A DNA stretch of 64,000 nt. It comes from Dendrolimus kikuchii (lineage: Eukaryota > Arthropoda > Insecta > Lepidoptera > Lasiocampidae). The position numbers and the translations under genes were made by a program. The stretch covers positions 5,785,763 through 5,849,762 of the forward strand of contig CM034397.1 in assembly GCA_019925095.2 (NCBI GenBank). The letters run 5' to 3'. Shown here piece by piece: positions 10,734 through 21,727 of the stretch; position 1 is the first letter of the stretch; every line of letters begins with the position of its first letter. The notes beneath the pieces are model-generated. The model did no database searches, was not told where the DNA came from, and was given only the letters and a program-made list of their open reading frames with translations.

Positions 10734-10835
10734 TTACTCGATCGAACGCTTCAATTTATTCTTGGTAAAATTGAAACGTCGTACAAACCCTCGATGTTTA
10801 GTGCATTCAGAAATACTTTTTAATTTGGAAGTTGT

Positions 10836-10882
10836 TATTATCTTATGCATAAAACATTATGCATAAGATAATAATAACCTTT
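10836..10882. repeat. short perfect palindrome
   Basis: GTTATTATCTTATGCATAA is followed by a 5-nt loop and then its reverse complement (TTATGCATAAGATAATAA). This could form a cruciform or RNA hairpin. It has no T-tract or gene context that would make it a terminator. Confidence 0.6.
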
Positions 10883-11107
10883 CAAATGCTCATACGTAAC
10901 AAAGTATGAGCGTTGTTCTAGATTATGACTACAGTTGATCAAACTGATATGTATCCCAATCCAAGGATGTTTTTATGTTCGAAAAACTGTTTAATTTAGA
11001 CATATTTTACCATTCTAATGGTATATTTGCACGTTAATATTGTTCCATATTAAATACTTATTAATCAAAATAAGGGTTGGGCGTAAACTTTCATCAAAAC
11101 AACAATT

Positions 11108-11328
11108 TTATAATCTAATATAAGTATTATTATGAAGAACATAATTTGAACATTTGTGATTATGATTAAGTTCTGCCTTTTCAATCACTCCATTGGAAAC
11201 AATTAACCTTGCTTTACAATTGATTCCTGTACGAGTACATCGCCAAAAACGTTTATTAGTCGAATAATTACCAAACGTAAAGCCATTCACCAGTGCAATA
11301 ATCTTGGAGCCTCTATTCACCCATTTGA
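11108..11328 (-). CDS. mod(mdg4): FLYWCH alternative 3' exon 8 (mod(mdg4)-like)
   Basis: 72 residues plus stop, one of the shortest in the tailed group. TTTTCAG is followed by TC AAA TGG GTG AAT AGA (K-W-V-N-R), phase 1. Finger: F-T-F-G, F-W-R-C, N-C-K-A-R-L and L-N-H-N-H, with the divergent tail Y-V-L-H-N-N-T-Y-I-R-L. It shares Y-S-T-N-K-R directly before the W-R-C with exon 9, its next neighbour in the array. Intact frame. Confidence 0.84.
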
Positions 11329-11408
11329 CTGAAAATACAAAAGTTTTACAGATTATGCGCTAAGACAATCTTATTTCCATATCTAAGTTAACTATTTAAG
11401 TTAAATAT

Positions 11409-11898
11409 TGTTACAACTCGGGTCCCGACAAAAACAAAATCCACCTGCATATCTGAAATAAAGCACATTTATTACCCGTTGGCATTTGAACTAATAGCAT
11501 TTAAATTTTTTTATGGTCGTCTTCTTTTGTTTACTTATTGGCATACGGCCTATTGTTGTATTGTGATCATTAGCCAGGTGTTACGGATTTAAAGTACAAG
11601 CTGATTCTAGGAAATTCGGTCCACGTTACCGAGCGGACACATTGGATTTGTGCAGTATAAAGCAATGGCCCGATTAACAGGGGAGTTAGTCGAGCGATAA
11701 CCACGAGCGAAGCGAGACATGTGTACTACAATCGAGAATCTAATAAGTGACGGACTTTGCGTGTTTTATTGAATTACGACCTTCTGCATTACGTTTGGAC
11801 TTGTTGTATTGGGTTACATTTGTACCTGTGTTATACGTGTTTGTACAGTTCTAATAAACTCTATAGGCATTTTTTATTCGAGTCTCGCACTCATAACA
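11409..11898 (+). mobile_element. solo LTR, copy B (Gypsy-like, inferred)
   Basis: 490 bp, starting TGTTACAAC and ending CATAACA, flanked by ATAT on both sides (11405-11408, 11899-11902). Homologous end to end to 1360-1845 and in the same orientation, with the same GTTACGGATTTAAAGTACAA and AATAAACTCTATA landmarks. No internal retroelement sequence, hence solo. It starts 81 bp upstream of exon 8's acceptor, as copy A starts 130 bp upstream of exon 1. The intervening intron sequences do not match, so I favour two independent insertions. Confidence 0.72.
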
Positions 11899-11924
11899 AT
11901 ATTAATATAAAAATAAAAACTATT

Positions 11925-12125
11925 GTCGAAAGTCTGGGTCCGTGGGGTCATAGCTTTGTCGAGACGTCGCCAAACGTTTGGTAGACGTCTGACGCGACCA
12001 AAAGGCGGGCGTCTATTTTGCACAATGATTAAGCATTACTCAACGTGATAACGCCGCCAGCCCTTTCGAAACGTTCCTGACAAGTGACAGTGGTTTGGGA
12101 ACAATATTTTACCTATAATCATACG
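11925..12125. repeat. dispersed repeat shared with 45420-45640
   Basis: A segment running GTCGAGACGTCGCCAAACG ... AGCCCTTTCGAAACGTTCC ... ACAAGTGACAGTGGTTTGGG matches 45486-45640 (TATCGAAACGTCGCCAAATG ... CAGCCCTTTGAGAATATTTCC ... ACAAGTGACAGTGCTTTGAG). No coding sequence is recognisable; probably a retroelement UTR or non-autonomous element. Confidence 0.55.
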
Positions 12126-12539
12126 ATATTTTACATTGAGTTCTTATTTTTAATACAGCTTGATTTGTAATTTATTTATAAGTATATTGTATTTTGACTG
12201 TTTATTTTTGGTATTTAATTATATCTTTCATAAAAAAATATATATTTAAATTGAAAATCATAATCAATAATATAATCATAATATGTAATCATAAGGTCTA
12301 TTTGTTGTTCTAATTGGCTTGTAACCAAAACTACAAAAAACTTTGTATACCTGTCAAAGGCGAAACATGTAACTTGTACGTACCACTTAGCATAACATCT
12401 GCAAAAACGTCCACGTTTCAAACAAATTTTAAAAAATAACTATATTTTCACAAGGAACTATTTTTTGACAAGGAAGTCTTAAATCAAATCCATACCAACA
12501 AATAAAATTGAAGTGTCTGTCCGTGATTAAAAACTAACC

Positions 12540-12804
12540 AGTTGAAAAACGAATGGCAACAGATGAGTGGAAAAACGAATCGCAACGGACAGGTGGAAAA
12601 ACGAATGGCAACGGATAAGTGGAAAAATAAATCGCAACGGACAAGTGGAAAAACGAATCGCAACTGACAAGTGACAAAATATATCGCAACAAAATTTTAA
12701 CTTGAAGTTTTACGGGCAGGTTTTGCAAATTGGACAAGTACATTAACAATCTGCCCGTAAAAAGTTAAAATTTTGTTGCGATTTATTTTGTCACTTGTCA
12801 GTTG
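12540..12804. repeat. 26-bp minisatellite running into a foldback
   Basis: About five copies of a 26-bp unit (GTGGAAAAACGAATCGCAAC plus GGACAG, with variants) cover 12560-12680. The last copy merges with the left arm of an inverted repeat: CAACTGACAAGTGACAAAAT ... TTTTACGGGCAG (12661-12719), matched in reverse by CTGCCCGTAAAAAGTTAAAA ... CACTTGTCAGTTG (12751-12804). The 31-bp loop contains TGGACAAGTACATTAAC. Confidence 0.68.
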
Positions 12805-15800
12805 AAATTTCACTTCTAATATGTGTCCTAGCACACATTTCGATTTTTCGCAGGTCCACTGCAAATTATGATTTGGTTAGGTTAGGTACATTTTAATGAA
12901 TGCATTTTTTATTTAAACATGTTTTATTTTATCAAACAAAAAACTGAATTCGATCCGGAACCATAAAAACATCCACAGTCTACTCTAAAATTATTTATTA
13001 ATATTTTTTACACAGACCACAAATAGAGGCAGAGATGCCCAGTCACGTGGAGAGCAGAGGTATAGTTCGATGCAAACTTAACTTTGCCTCCATTAATGGC
13101 GGAACATTGCACTTTCCGATGCGCAGAACGCGATTTTAGGTATTAGAGGGACGAGGTCGTCAGAGGACGAGGTATATCCTCGCTCGCTCTCTCGCTCGCT
13201 TTCTCGATTACGGGACTTCCCCGGCGTTCGGCTCACCAGGGCTGCCAATTTAGCGCTTTCGGAGCTAGATATAGCGCTTTTTAGGGCAACCCAGCTCCCA
13301 ATTTTATTAAACAACTCCAGCACAAACTCTTGCGCTTTTTATAATATGCAAATATCTAATTCATTTTATAATAAATATATATGAATATCTATACCAATAT
13401 TATAAAGAGTAAAGATTAGATTGTTTGTTTGCATTGAAGAAGCTCCGAAACTACTGAATCGATTTGAAAAATTCTTTCACTGTTGGCAAGCTACACTATC
13501 CCCGGGTGACATAGGCTATATTATATTTACAAAAAATTAGGGATCCTTACTAAAACTCCAATAATGTAACCCAGGGTGTAAAAAAATACCTAAAACGCGT
13601 GTGCTGCGAAAACTATTGATGATGGAATAAAATAATGTACTACGACTTTGCAGAACACATCATTATTTCCAAAAAATAGCACGACAGCATATGTCTAACT
13701 ATTATAGTTATGCCACAAAAAGTGTTCTTTTATTTTAAAAAATTAATTAATATGCCGCCGCTAGAAAAGGCTCTCTATTTGTATCTTGGTATTCATCATT
13801 ATCAAAATAAATTACTTCATATTCAAGACTGCTTCAATACCTTTATATAACTTTTTGAATTATTCAATTCTGACATCCCATTCGAAACATATCACGAGTT
13901 TAAAAATGTAAGTATTAGAACAGGCGGCCGTTACGCTTTTTCGTGAACGAAAAATCGTAAGACCCCGTCTATATAGAAGTTTCACTTCAAAAATAACATT
14001 TTATTTTTATGCGACGTTTAACAATATCTGTTATTAGAGATTTTATTTTTGTCGACCTGATAGTATGATAGTTTGTTTCGAATAGGCTCTGAAACGGCTT
14101 CAAGGCTCTTAAATAAAATTTTAGGGTTTGAAACAGGAATTGTAGCTATTGCATGTATGAGATGCATTTCAATAGCACCCAGAATATATGAATATAAATT
14201 CCAAGTCCCACTTAACTAAATGATAGGCACACCTATTAATAAATATTATTAAATACTGTGATATTGTACGTTCTCCTGTAATAGGAGAGGTTATGGTTTA
14301 ATGCAAAAACAAAATTACTATAATAATAAGTATGCAGTTTATTAACAATGTTACATGTGTAATATCATATTGTAAACTTAGTAGTTTCTCTAGTGAAACA
14401 TTTACACAATTCAGCGGTTCAATGGAAACCCTTTATTAATAAATTTATTAAATAATTTTAAACAAAAAACGGCCCACAACAACACCGTCGCAGGGCAAAG
14501 TACCTAGAAGGCTGGCAGCATTAGCTCCCTGAATTTTAATTAATAGCTGGATAACTCAAAATACTTAATTTGGATTACAACAAGAATATGCAGGATAAAT
14601 TACATCGAAAAAAGACCCAACTACCCTCTTTCTTATTAAATTAACAATTCCCTAATCTCTATCTCAATTGGCAGAGCATAAGCATTTCATGCTTAGTTCT
14701 ATCTTAATAGCTATCTCTTTGCACTGTCTCAAATACTATAATTAATTAGCTTATTTTACTATATTTATATATATTATTCACTAGCCCATGTTCGCAGCTC
14801 GTCGCACATATAATATTATTTTTTATTATTATTTTATTTTCCGCTGATGGTATAGGCGATACTCTAGCCGTTGTAGGTATAAAATTTAAAAACTGTTAGT
14901 GGTGGAAACATAATACATTAATTTAAATTGAAAACGTGTGAACTCGGCTCCAACCAAAATGGAAGAAGAAACGAAAAGCAACGACAGTGTTGCAAGTTTA
15001 AAGATAATATTATCTCATGTTGATGTTGCCAACAGCCCTCACCCATTGAATTACTAATTACACCACCTTTTTTCACCTGAAAAAACTATCGAAGTGGTGA
15101 TACATAATATGCGTTGAATTAGGTGTTGTAGAAAGAAGTCGGTTAAATATTAATTTTTTGATTTTTATTATTATGTTATTTTATACTTTTTAGTTTTTGA
15201 AGTCAGTTTTTTAAACGACGATTTTTTTAAACCCTGTTATTTTATGTATAACTAAAAGAATTAAACAAAACCTTAAAATTAATTATATCATATAAAAATA
15301 AACTACTCGTGCATATATACAAATTAAAATAAAACTAATAATTCATTTTAAGGTTTTGTCATTACTAATGATTAAAAACTTATTTTAATTACATAGTTTA
15401 AAGTGTGTTCTAAAAATATACCCAAAAACCTATACATATTAGAAATTATTTAATATTAGAATTGATTGTAGTATGTGTCCACATCCCTACTATCACGTGA
15501 GAACGATGAAAGGAAATATAGTTATGAAAGCCATCACACCTATTTGTGAAACCATACCGTCTAGCCTTGCTATAAGTGCCTTTTCTCCTAAAATAAGAAA
15601 ATTCAATTCCAGCGGTACTACGCTTCCAAGTTTATAAATATATTGTAGTGGAACACTTACAAGCCAATAATAGATGGCGCTGTACAATAATTGATGTCAC
15701 AAACAATTCCCGAAACATAAAGAATATATACAAATTTTCAACTATAACAAGGGGGCCTAGGCCTGCGAGGCCTACAACATTAACCTTGCTAGAAGATCTT

Positions 15801-16060
15801 CCTTTGAGATGGAGGAGCATTCCATCTCTCTCCTCCTGCCTATCGGGGCACCTCCCACAATAATAATATACTAATTACTAACTGTGCCCGCAACTCCGTT
15901 CGGCCGAGATTTAGACTATATTCATTCATATCTTTTGAATCATGCAAGATGTAGAAAAGAAGACAATGTCCCCGTTTTAATCGTCAACATTTAAGCCGTT
16001 TCTAATCGACACAAACTTTCAAACGGACTGATAGACAAAAATTCAATAAAATATAATTTA
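12805..16060. other. gene-free stretch, old repeats
   Basis: No FLYWCH exon could be found in either strand here, the largest gap in the left half. 13080-13320 is relatively GC-rich with CTCGCTCGCTCTCTCGCTCG. 13390-13560 is a copy of the dispersed repeat also seen at 3680-3800. 15300-15480 is very AT-rich. 15650-15865 contains a fragment with open frames on both strands that resembles no family I know. Confidence 0.4.
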
Positions 16061-16063
16061 TTA

Positions 16064-16210
16064 TTAGGCATCATAGCAGGGGTCCAATGCTGCTATTACT
16101 ATCTCGTCAGAATCGCCGGTCACTATCGTTTCAATCGTAGGTTTGTCCGATTTCGGAATGTTGTTCAATCCCATGTCATCCCTATCTTTATAAATATTTA
16201 TAAGCGAAAA
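16064..16210 (-). CDS. candidate non-FLYWCH terminal exon
   Basis: On the minus strand, TTATTTCGCCAG is followed by 48 open codons ending ...A-A-L-D-P-C-Y-D-A and TAA, with AATAAA overlapping a few bases later. Composition is protein-like (N-N-I-P-K-S-D-K-P-T-I-E-T-I-V then G-D-S-D-E-I-V-I-A-A). The best acceptor would join in phase 0, unlike the FLYWCH exons. A weaker AAAG acceptor 33 nt further in would be phase 1 (start R-D-D-M-G). I do not recognise the sequence. It could be a terminal exon of a different transcript, a non-FLYWCH isoform tail, or chance. Confidence 0.3.
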   Translation of the reverse strand, partial: FSLINIYKDRDDMGLNNIPKSDKPTIETIVTGDSDEIVIAALDPCYDA

Positions 16211-16639
16211 CTGGCGAAATAAATGTTTTACATTTTGATAGCTCTCCAATATTAATTAAATTGAATTACGGTAAAAGCAGCATATTATTTGAAGGAGCCC
16301 AAACATATAAATAATGAACTTCCAAAAACCATAAATGAAAGCAAAATTCATAAGTGTTTAAAAAATCACGTGTTACAACATATCCTAAATTAGCAAAATT
16401 AGATATAAATTTGTCGCGATATATATAGAAATTAATCATATAAAAATAAATACATTATAAAAGAAGTAAAAAAAATCATAATAAAAATAACAAATTACAC
16501 AATGACACATCCACGACATCTATATCCTGGTTTCTTTTGGTTCGCAGGAACTTGTAACTTGCATGTAAAAAAAAAAATCAAAACTACCTGCAACTTTTAG
16601 TATTTGTGCTTTCTATCTCGGTACAAATTGCAATTTATT

Positions 16640-16920
16640 TTTCAACAACTTATTAAATGTTCTCATAGTTTAAGTGAATTGTAAAAATTCTTTTATGAAA
16701 AACAAAGTTCTTTAACCCGATATTAATTTTGGCTAACGCCATTTTTGCTAATGGTAAAAAGAATTTTTTCTACTATTATTTCGCCGTGACGATATCGAGA
16801 AGATATTATGGATATAGTAGAATACGAACTTTTGTCACTATCTCAATGAAATCGTACTTTATATATATTCGCAACGCCAAGATATTGAAATAGCAGAATT
16901 GGGCCCCAGTTTTCACTTAA
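16640..16920. repeat. dispersed repeat shared with 49590-49870
   Basis: Both copies carry GCTAAT(G)G...TTTTTCTACTATTATT, then an ATGAAATCGTACTTT / ATGGAATTGTACTTT stretch, and end with the near-identical CAAGATATTGAAATAGCAGA followed by ATTGGGCCCC. No coding sequence. It looks like a MITE-type element; the right boundary is near 16912. Confidence 0.55.
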
Positions 16921-16991
16921 ATGTTTGCATTTATTTTGTAACCACAAGATGTTTCAATTATATTAGTACAAATTAATTTACTTTATAGATT

Positions 16992-17221
16992 TCATATTTT
17001 ATGATAGACATTGTCCCGTATTACATAATTTGAATATTCGTGATTATGAATCAATTGTGCGTTGGCTATTATTCCGTCTATAAACCAAAATCTTGCTTTA
17101 CAATTGACATGAGTACGAGTACATCTCCATATAGTCCTTTTATTTGTGCTATATTGATTGTAAAAGGTATGGCCATTCACGAGAGCAATGACCCTTGCTG
17201 CTTTGTTCCTCACAAACTGAA
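16992..17221 (-). CDS. mod(mdg4): FLYWCH alternative 3' exon 9 (mod(mdg4)-like)
   Basis: 75 residues plus stop. CTGTTTGCAG is followed by TT CAG TTT GTG AGG AAC (Q-F-V-R-N), phase 1; the usual Trp is Phe. Finger: H-T-F-Y, I-W-R-C, N-C-K-A-R-F-W and L-I-H-N-H, with the tail Y-V-I-R-D-N-V-Y-H-K-I. The Y-S-T-N-K-R segment before I-W-R-C is shared with exon 8, although almost 6 kb of repeats separate them. It is the first exon after the gap at 11.4-17 kb. Confidence 0.85.
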
Positions 17222-17303
17222 CTGCAAACAGAGAAACCAATTCAAAACAAAAATGAAAAATTTGTTACATAATCAGTTTTAAAAACTGTAAAGGCAGTTA
17301 GTT

Positions 17304-17514
17304 ACATATGCTACGGTCCATGCACCGAACAGGTTTAAGTGCGCAGATGTCTCTCCGGAGAATAACTATGCAAATAGACCTGTGCAGTTTTATATACGCT
17401 ACCGACTTAGGTAAGTATACCTACCTACCTTACCTACCTGCCAGTAGGTAAGGTAGGTATCTAGTAATCAAAAATAGGTCTAGGTAAACCTTTCATATGG
17501 ACCGTAGCGTATAT
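17304..17514. mobile_element. MITE with CTACGGTCCAT inverted ends
   Basis: Left end ACATATGCTACGGTCCATG and right end CATATGGACCGTAGCGTATA are inverted repeats. The middle holds a palindrome (TACCTACCTTACCTACCTGC then AGTAGGTAAGGTAGGTA). About 210 bp, non-coding. The target-site duplication is not clear enough to name the superfamily. Confidence 0.6.
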
Positions 17515-17957
17515 AGTCTTAATTCAACTACGTCAAAAAATAACGACAATTATCACAATCCCAATTTGGATTGTATATTAAATCAATAAGTAAACTAATG
17601 ACCAATAAAACATAAACCTTCCTTTTAGCTTTGTTGTCGTCGGGTAAAAATGTAGACTGCTCACCCAAAACTTTAACACCACATTCATCAAGATTAGACG
17701 AGTAAATTAAGGCTCTAAAATTCATCATATGTAAATACATACATACATAAATAGACTGCTAAAATTTCATACCTTCCTTATAGCTTTACCTCAGTCGCAT
17801 ACAAAAGAATACTATACCTACTATTAAAAATATCGATAGATAGGTAATTTTTTTGCTCACCAAAATAATCTTTTTCAAGAGGGTTTTTAAGACCAAACTC
17901 AGTTATAAACAAGAGCTGAAAATAAATTTTCCTTCCCGTTAACACTAAGGAAACCAA

Positions 17958-18301
17958 TACATACATACATAACTTCACGCCAGTTCCCTCGCGGGGTAGG
18001 CACGAAGAACAGAGCGCCATTTAGGCTTATTCTTACACATCTCACTTGCTTCTTTGATATTCATAACTCTTGTCATGCACGCTCGTCTGTTCTTAAGGCT
18101 CCTGACATCACCTTCTGCTAGTACGAGATCAATTTGATCATGGAAGGTGTGTCGGGGCCTTCCATGACTTCTGCATCCATCCACTTTTGCATTGTATATC
18201 TGTTTATTCATTCTTTCATCATGCATTCTTTCCACATGCCCGAACCACCGGAGCATTCCTTTCCTTACCTTCACCCCGACACTCTCTTTCAGGAAACCCA
18301 T
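17958..18301 (-). mobile_element. RTE-like LINE C-terminal fragment, copy 2
   Basis: About 108 codons of the extreme C-terminus of a LINE reverse-transcriptase ORF. Landmarks are R-W-F-G-H-V-E-R-M, D-G-R-x-x-x-G-R-P-R-H-T-F, L-K-N-R-R-A-C-M-T-R and R-A-Y-P-A-R-E-L-A, with the TGA followed at once by (TATG)n. This W-F-G-H-V-x-R-M region follows the reverse-transcriptase domain in RTE-like and related non-LTR elements. The upstream part is missing (5' truncation). The frame is open throughout, so the insertion may be fairly recent. Confidence 0.78.
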
Positions 18302-18823
18302 ACTTTAATATATAATTATTTTTACCATAACAGGTCAAATGACCGATTTTTTTATTTCCTGATTGAATGTATGAAATATGGATGTTAGGAGGGAAATAAG
18401 CAACGTAACTTTATTATAACTAAAAAAAATGAATAATGTCATTGTTAATGAATAGTGTATTATTTTCTTGAAGAACAATATAGTTCCCTTATAAGTGTCG
18501 TGAAATACATCAGGTATACGTCGAACATATAAGCCAATTAATTAACAACTATTTAAGTACTATATTATATTTATAGGAATCATGATACAATATCAGAGTT
18601 AATATTGCTCTGTCTGTCTGTCGGGTCATGTGTGTCATTGAGATTTTCTACATATTTTTAAGTCTTTGTTTTTGTTTTGATAATATGTATTAATAGCGAT
18701 ACTCTTATGTCTAAAAGCAGATCACTATACTCTAATGTTACACTTCTTATACCATATTTGGTTCTTGATGCTGATAAAATCAGCTTTTGTTTATTTTAAG
18801 TCCGAGTATTTGTGTAACTTCTA

Positions 18824-19090
18824 TTACAAAGGCAAAGAACAATAATTTTTAATTAATTGCTTATTGCATTTTATACATATAGAGGGTGTCTCCATGAAAC
18901 TTTTTCCACAAACATATTTGTCACATTTAGAACAAATTTTGATGGTTTTATTTCTGTTACAATAACCTATTTGACACATCTTACGTTGGTCTTTAGTATT
19001 TTTAGGCAATGCTCCTTTCGTAAATGCACTCCTAACTTTGCCCTTAATATTGTGACATTTTGCATATTCTTTTGGGTGTACTTCTCAGGA
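18824..19090 (-). pseudogene. piggyBac-like C-terminal Cys-rich domain remnant
   Basis: Minus-strand frame with R-K-M-C-Q-I-G-Y-C, K-T-I-K-I-C-S-K-C-D-K-Y-V-C-G-K, matching the spacing of the Cys-rich tail of piggyBac transposases (C-x-x-x-x-C ... C-x-x-C ... C). The upstream transposase body is not recognisable, and stops separate this from the frames to its right. Fragment only; the match rests on Cys spacing and the K-T-x-x-x-C-x-K-C pattern, as also seen at 53.1 kb. Confidence 0.5.
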
Positions 19091-19524
19091 AATGTTATAA
19101 AGTGGTGTCCTTTCAGGTGTACCACATATTTGTATATCTTTTCAAACAAACCCATCCTTCGCCAGATGCGGTTCAGTATTTTCTGTAAAATGATCCGCCC
19201 GACACCATTTCTTACATCACATGTCTTAGCGGTTGGTTCTCAATTTTTTTATAAAAGTTACAAATATTTTTTTTGTATAAACATTAATAGTTAATTATTT
19301 TTAAAATCACTTATTTAAATAATTCCAATGAATTTTCTAAAAACAAAACATCTTTTGGCACAATAGATATTGTGAATTAAACATGCAATTAACTCTTTTT
19401 TTTTCTTCTTAGCAGAACTAAAATAAATATTCTTCGCCTCACTGCATAGATAAATAATAACAAAACAATTAAAATTGTAGAAGAATAAAAATAAAATAAG
19501 TTGTATGAAAAAATAACTAATAAG

Positions 19525-19760
19525 GTTATTACCTATTGAGATATGTCAAACAATAATCATGTGGCTGTGAAGGACAGCCATTGCAAAAAGTAGAAACTTC
19601 GTTTGTTTTGTTTTTGGCCACGAATTTTGAGCATTAATTTTGTAGCATTCTTGACACAACCTTCGAATTGAGCGAACTTTTGTTTCTTTCGATTTTAACT
19701 CGTGCTTGATATGCCGTGACCTTGTACGAGAAGTGTCCAAACCTTCTTTTTGTTATTTTT
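19525..19760 (-). pseudogene. second piggyBac-like Cys-rich tail, frameshifted
   Basis: The minus strand reads R-R-L-C-Q-E-C-Y-K-I-N-A and then K-T-K-Q-T-K. A one-base shift of frame is needed to continue with S-T-F-C-N-G-C-P-S-Q-P-H-D-Y-C-L. Across the shift this gives the C-x-x-C-Y ... C-x-x-C-x4-P-x-x-C arrangement typical of piggyBac C-termini. It is a different subtype from the fragment 500 bp to the left, so two separate insertions are likely. Confidence 0.5.
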
Positions 19761-19856
19761 TAATTTGAATGTTTTCTTTTATATTGATTGATATATACGT
19801 TAATATGGTATCTTAATAATAACACGTATTACACGAAACTTTTCATTTACTTTGAT

Positions 19857-20089
19857 TTATTTAATACACAAACCACCTTTAAGTATGAATGAAGGTGCTG
19901 GATGGCAGTGGTCCATTCGAATAACTTTAACAGCAGTATTCTCAACATTTGTCGTTAATTGGAACGAAGCCTTGCATGGTTCACCTCTTGTACACTTCCA
20001 AATAGTTTTTTTCCCTGAATAGTAGCAGAAGAACGTATATTTGTCGACGATTGCTAACCATTTTCCTACTTTATTCTTAGCCCATTGCA
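19857..20089 (-). CDS. mod(mdg4): FLYWCH alternative 3' exon 10 (mod(mdg4)-like)
   Basis: 76 residues plus TAA. TAGTTGCAG is followed by TG CAA TGG GCT AAG AAT AAA (Q-W-A-K-N-K), phase 1. Finger: Y-T-F-F, I-W-K-C, P-C-K-A-S-F and M-D-H-C-H, with the altered tail F-I-L-K-G-G-L-C-I-K. The Cys-to-His linker is long (about 26 residues). AATAAA begins right at the stop, a plausible polyadenylation signal. Exon 11 shares the C-T-x-G-x-P-C-K-A-S-F core and D-H-C-H; the two form a clear pair. Confidence 0.83.
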
Positions 20090-21278
20090 CTGCAACTAAA
20101 AGTACAACAGTATGTTAGATTTAGGTTAACCCAGATGAATTGAATGTTTCACTGCAATGTCCATCGTTTGAGATCCTTTATGAACGAATATAACATTTCT
20201 TGCACAGAGTCCGCACTATCCTATATAAATATAATTTCCATAAACCATATAGGGATCTATATTTTGAATCCACACTCATGTTCAAATGGACAGTCAAGAC
20301 AGTAAACCGTCTAAAATAAATCCTATTTTCATATGCGTGAGATGTTACTAAATTGCGCGACATTTTAATTTTAACGATTTATCATTTAATTGTCGATCTA
20401 CCACAAGTGTTTGTGACACAGTTATTAAATTATTATTTTTTTAAAGATTTTATTACTTTAGCAAGTTTTCATTAATAAGATTATGTTCAAGTTATTTCGT
20501 ATGATTTGTCTGCGTGTAATGACGAAGATAACGTGAAAAATAAAACAAAAATATTGACAATGTTTATATAGTGTTACATTAATTATACACAAACACATGA
20601 AATTTACACATAAATATTTATCAAAAGTAATGACCAAACCTTACTACACAATTATTTATATAAGATTTAATTCACTGTGTTAAATAATTGTGTTGTATGT
20701 ACAGCAATTATTATCTTAGTAATCAGAAATATTTTATTCGATTACATCCGAAGACCTGATAAGGTTTAACTAAGTCCATGCAAATCTACACATGTATAAC
20801 TGACTATATTAAAAAATGTGTGTGCAGTTCACGTGCAGTAGAGGTGTAACTTCAGGGAATATACTCACAGATAATTCTTCTCTAACTTTTATTATTAATA
20901 TAAATACAATTTCCTTTAGCCTACATCCGTCAACATATTATAATTCAAAATTAACTTAACTTAAATTAACCGTGAAAATTTGAAAGTGATACCTAAGGAG
21001 GTATCTATCACTTTCAATTTTTCACTGTTTTAGTCTATTTTGCATTAAATATTTATTGGAATTAGGAAAATACTTCGAACTTGCCTGAAATGGCCACCTT
21101 TACGCAACCATCCATTACACGTAAACTGTCATACATTTGGATAATTTATTTTATTACTTGTATGTTGATAACACCTCAGGTGTTGCAAATATCCACAGAG
21201 GATGGGAACCACTTTCTATTAGGTAGACCTTAGAAACCTAGATAAAACCACAAGTAGTTTGTAACAGGAGTTGAAAAT

Positions 21279-21517
21279 TTAGTAACCCTTAACAATAACA
21301 CCGTTATGTAAATAAATCCTTGGTGGGTCGTGGCAATGATCCCATTTGTACATTTTAACGATCTTCCTAACAGCTGCGTCTATAAGAAAAGATGCTTTGC
21401 AAGGTGAGCCTTTCGTGCACCTCCAATATTCCATACCCAAACGAGTCCTGTGCAGATAATATGTGAAGCTATTGACTATCGCTCTTCGTATGCCTTTTTC
21501 ACTATGCGCAAATATCA
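21279..21517 (-). CDS. mod(mdg4): FLYWCH alternative 3' exon 11 (mod(mdg4)-like)
   Basis: 78 residues plus stop. TTCTTTCAG is followed by TG ATA TTT GCG CAT AGT (I-F-A-H-S), phase 1, so the Q-W-V start is replaced. Finger: F-T-Y-Y, Y-W-R-C, P-C-K-A-S-F and W-D-H-C-H, with the tail Y-L-H-N-G-V-I-V-K-G-Y. Sister of exon 10. A longer frame reaches upstream to an ATG, but the phase-1 acceptor with a good pyrimidine tract is the likely start. Confidence 0.82.
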
Positions 21518-21727
21518 CTGAAAGAAATACAAAATTGAGTTTGTGTCCTAAAGTTTTACCAGCATTTATATTCATGTTTACGTCTCTAAAAAATGCTAGT
21601 CAATTAAAATGATACATTTAAAAAATGAGTACAGGTAAGTTATGTGTCTCGATACACTCGGCTGGCACAGCGAGGTTATACACGATACAAAAAAATTACA
21701 GTAAAGTAAAAAAAAAACGTAAATATT

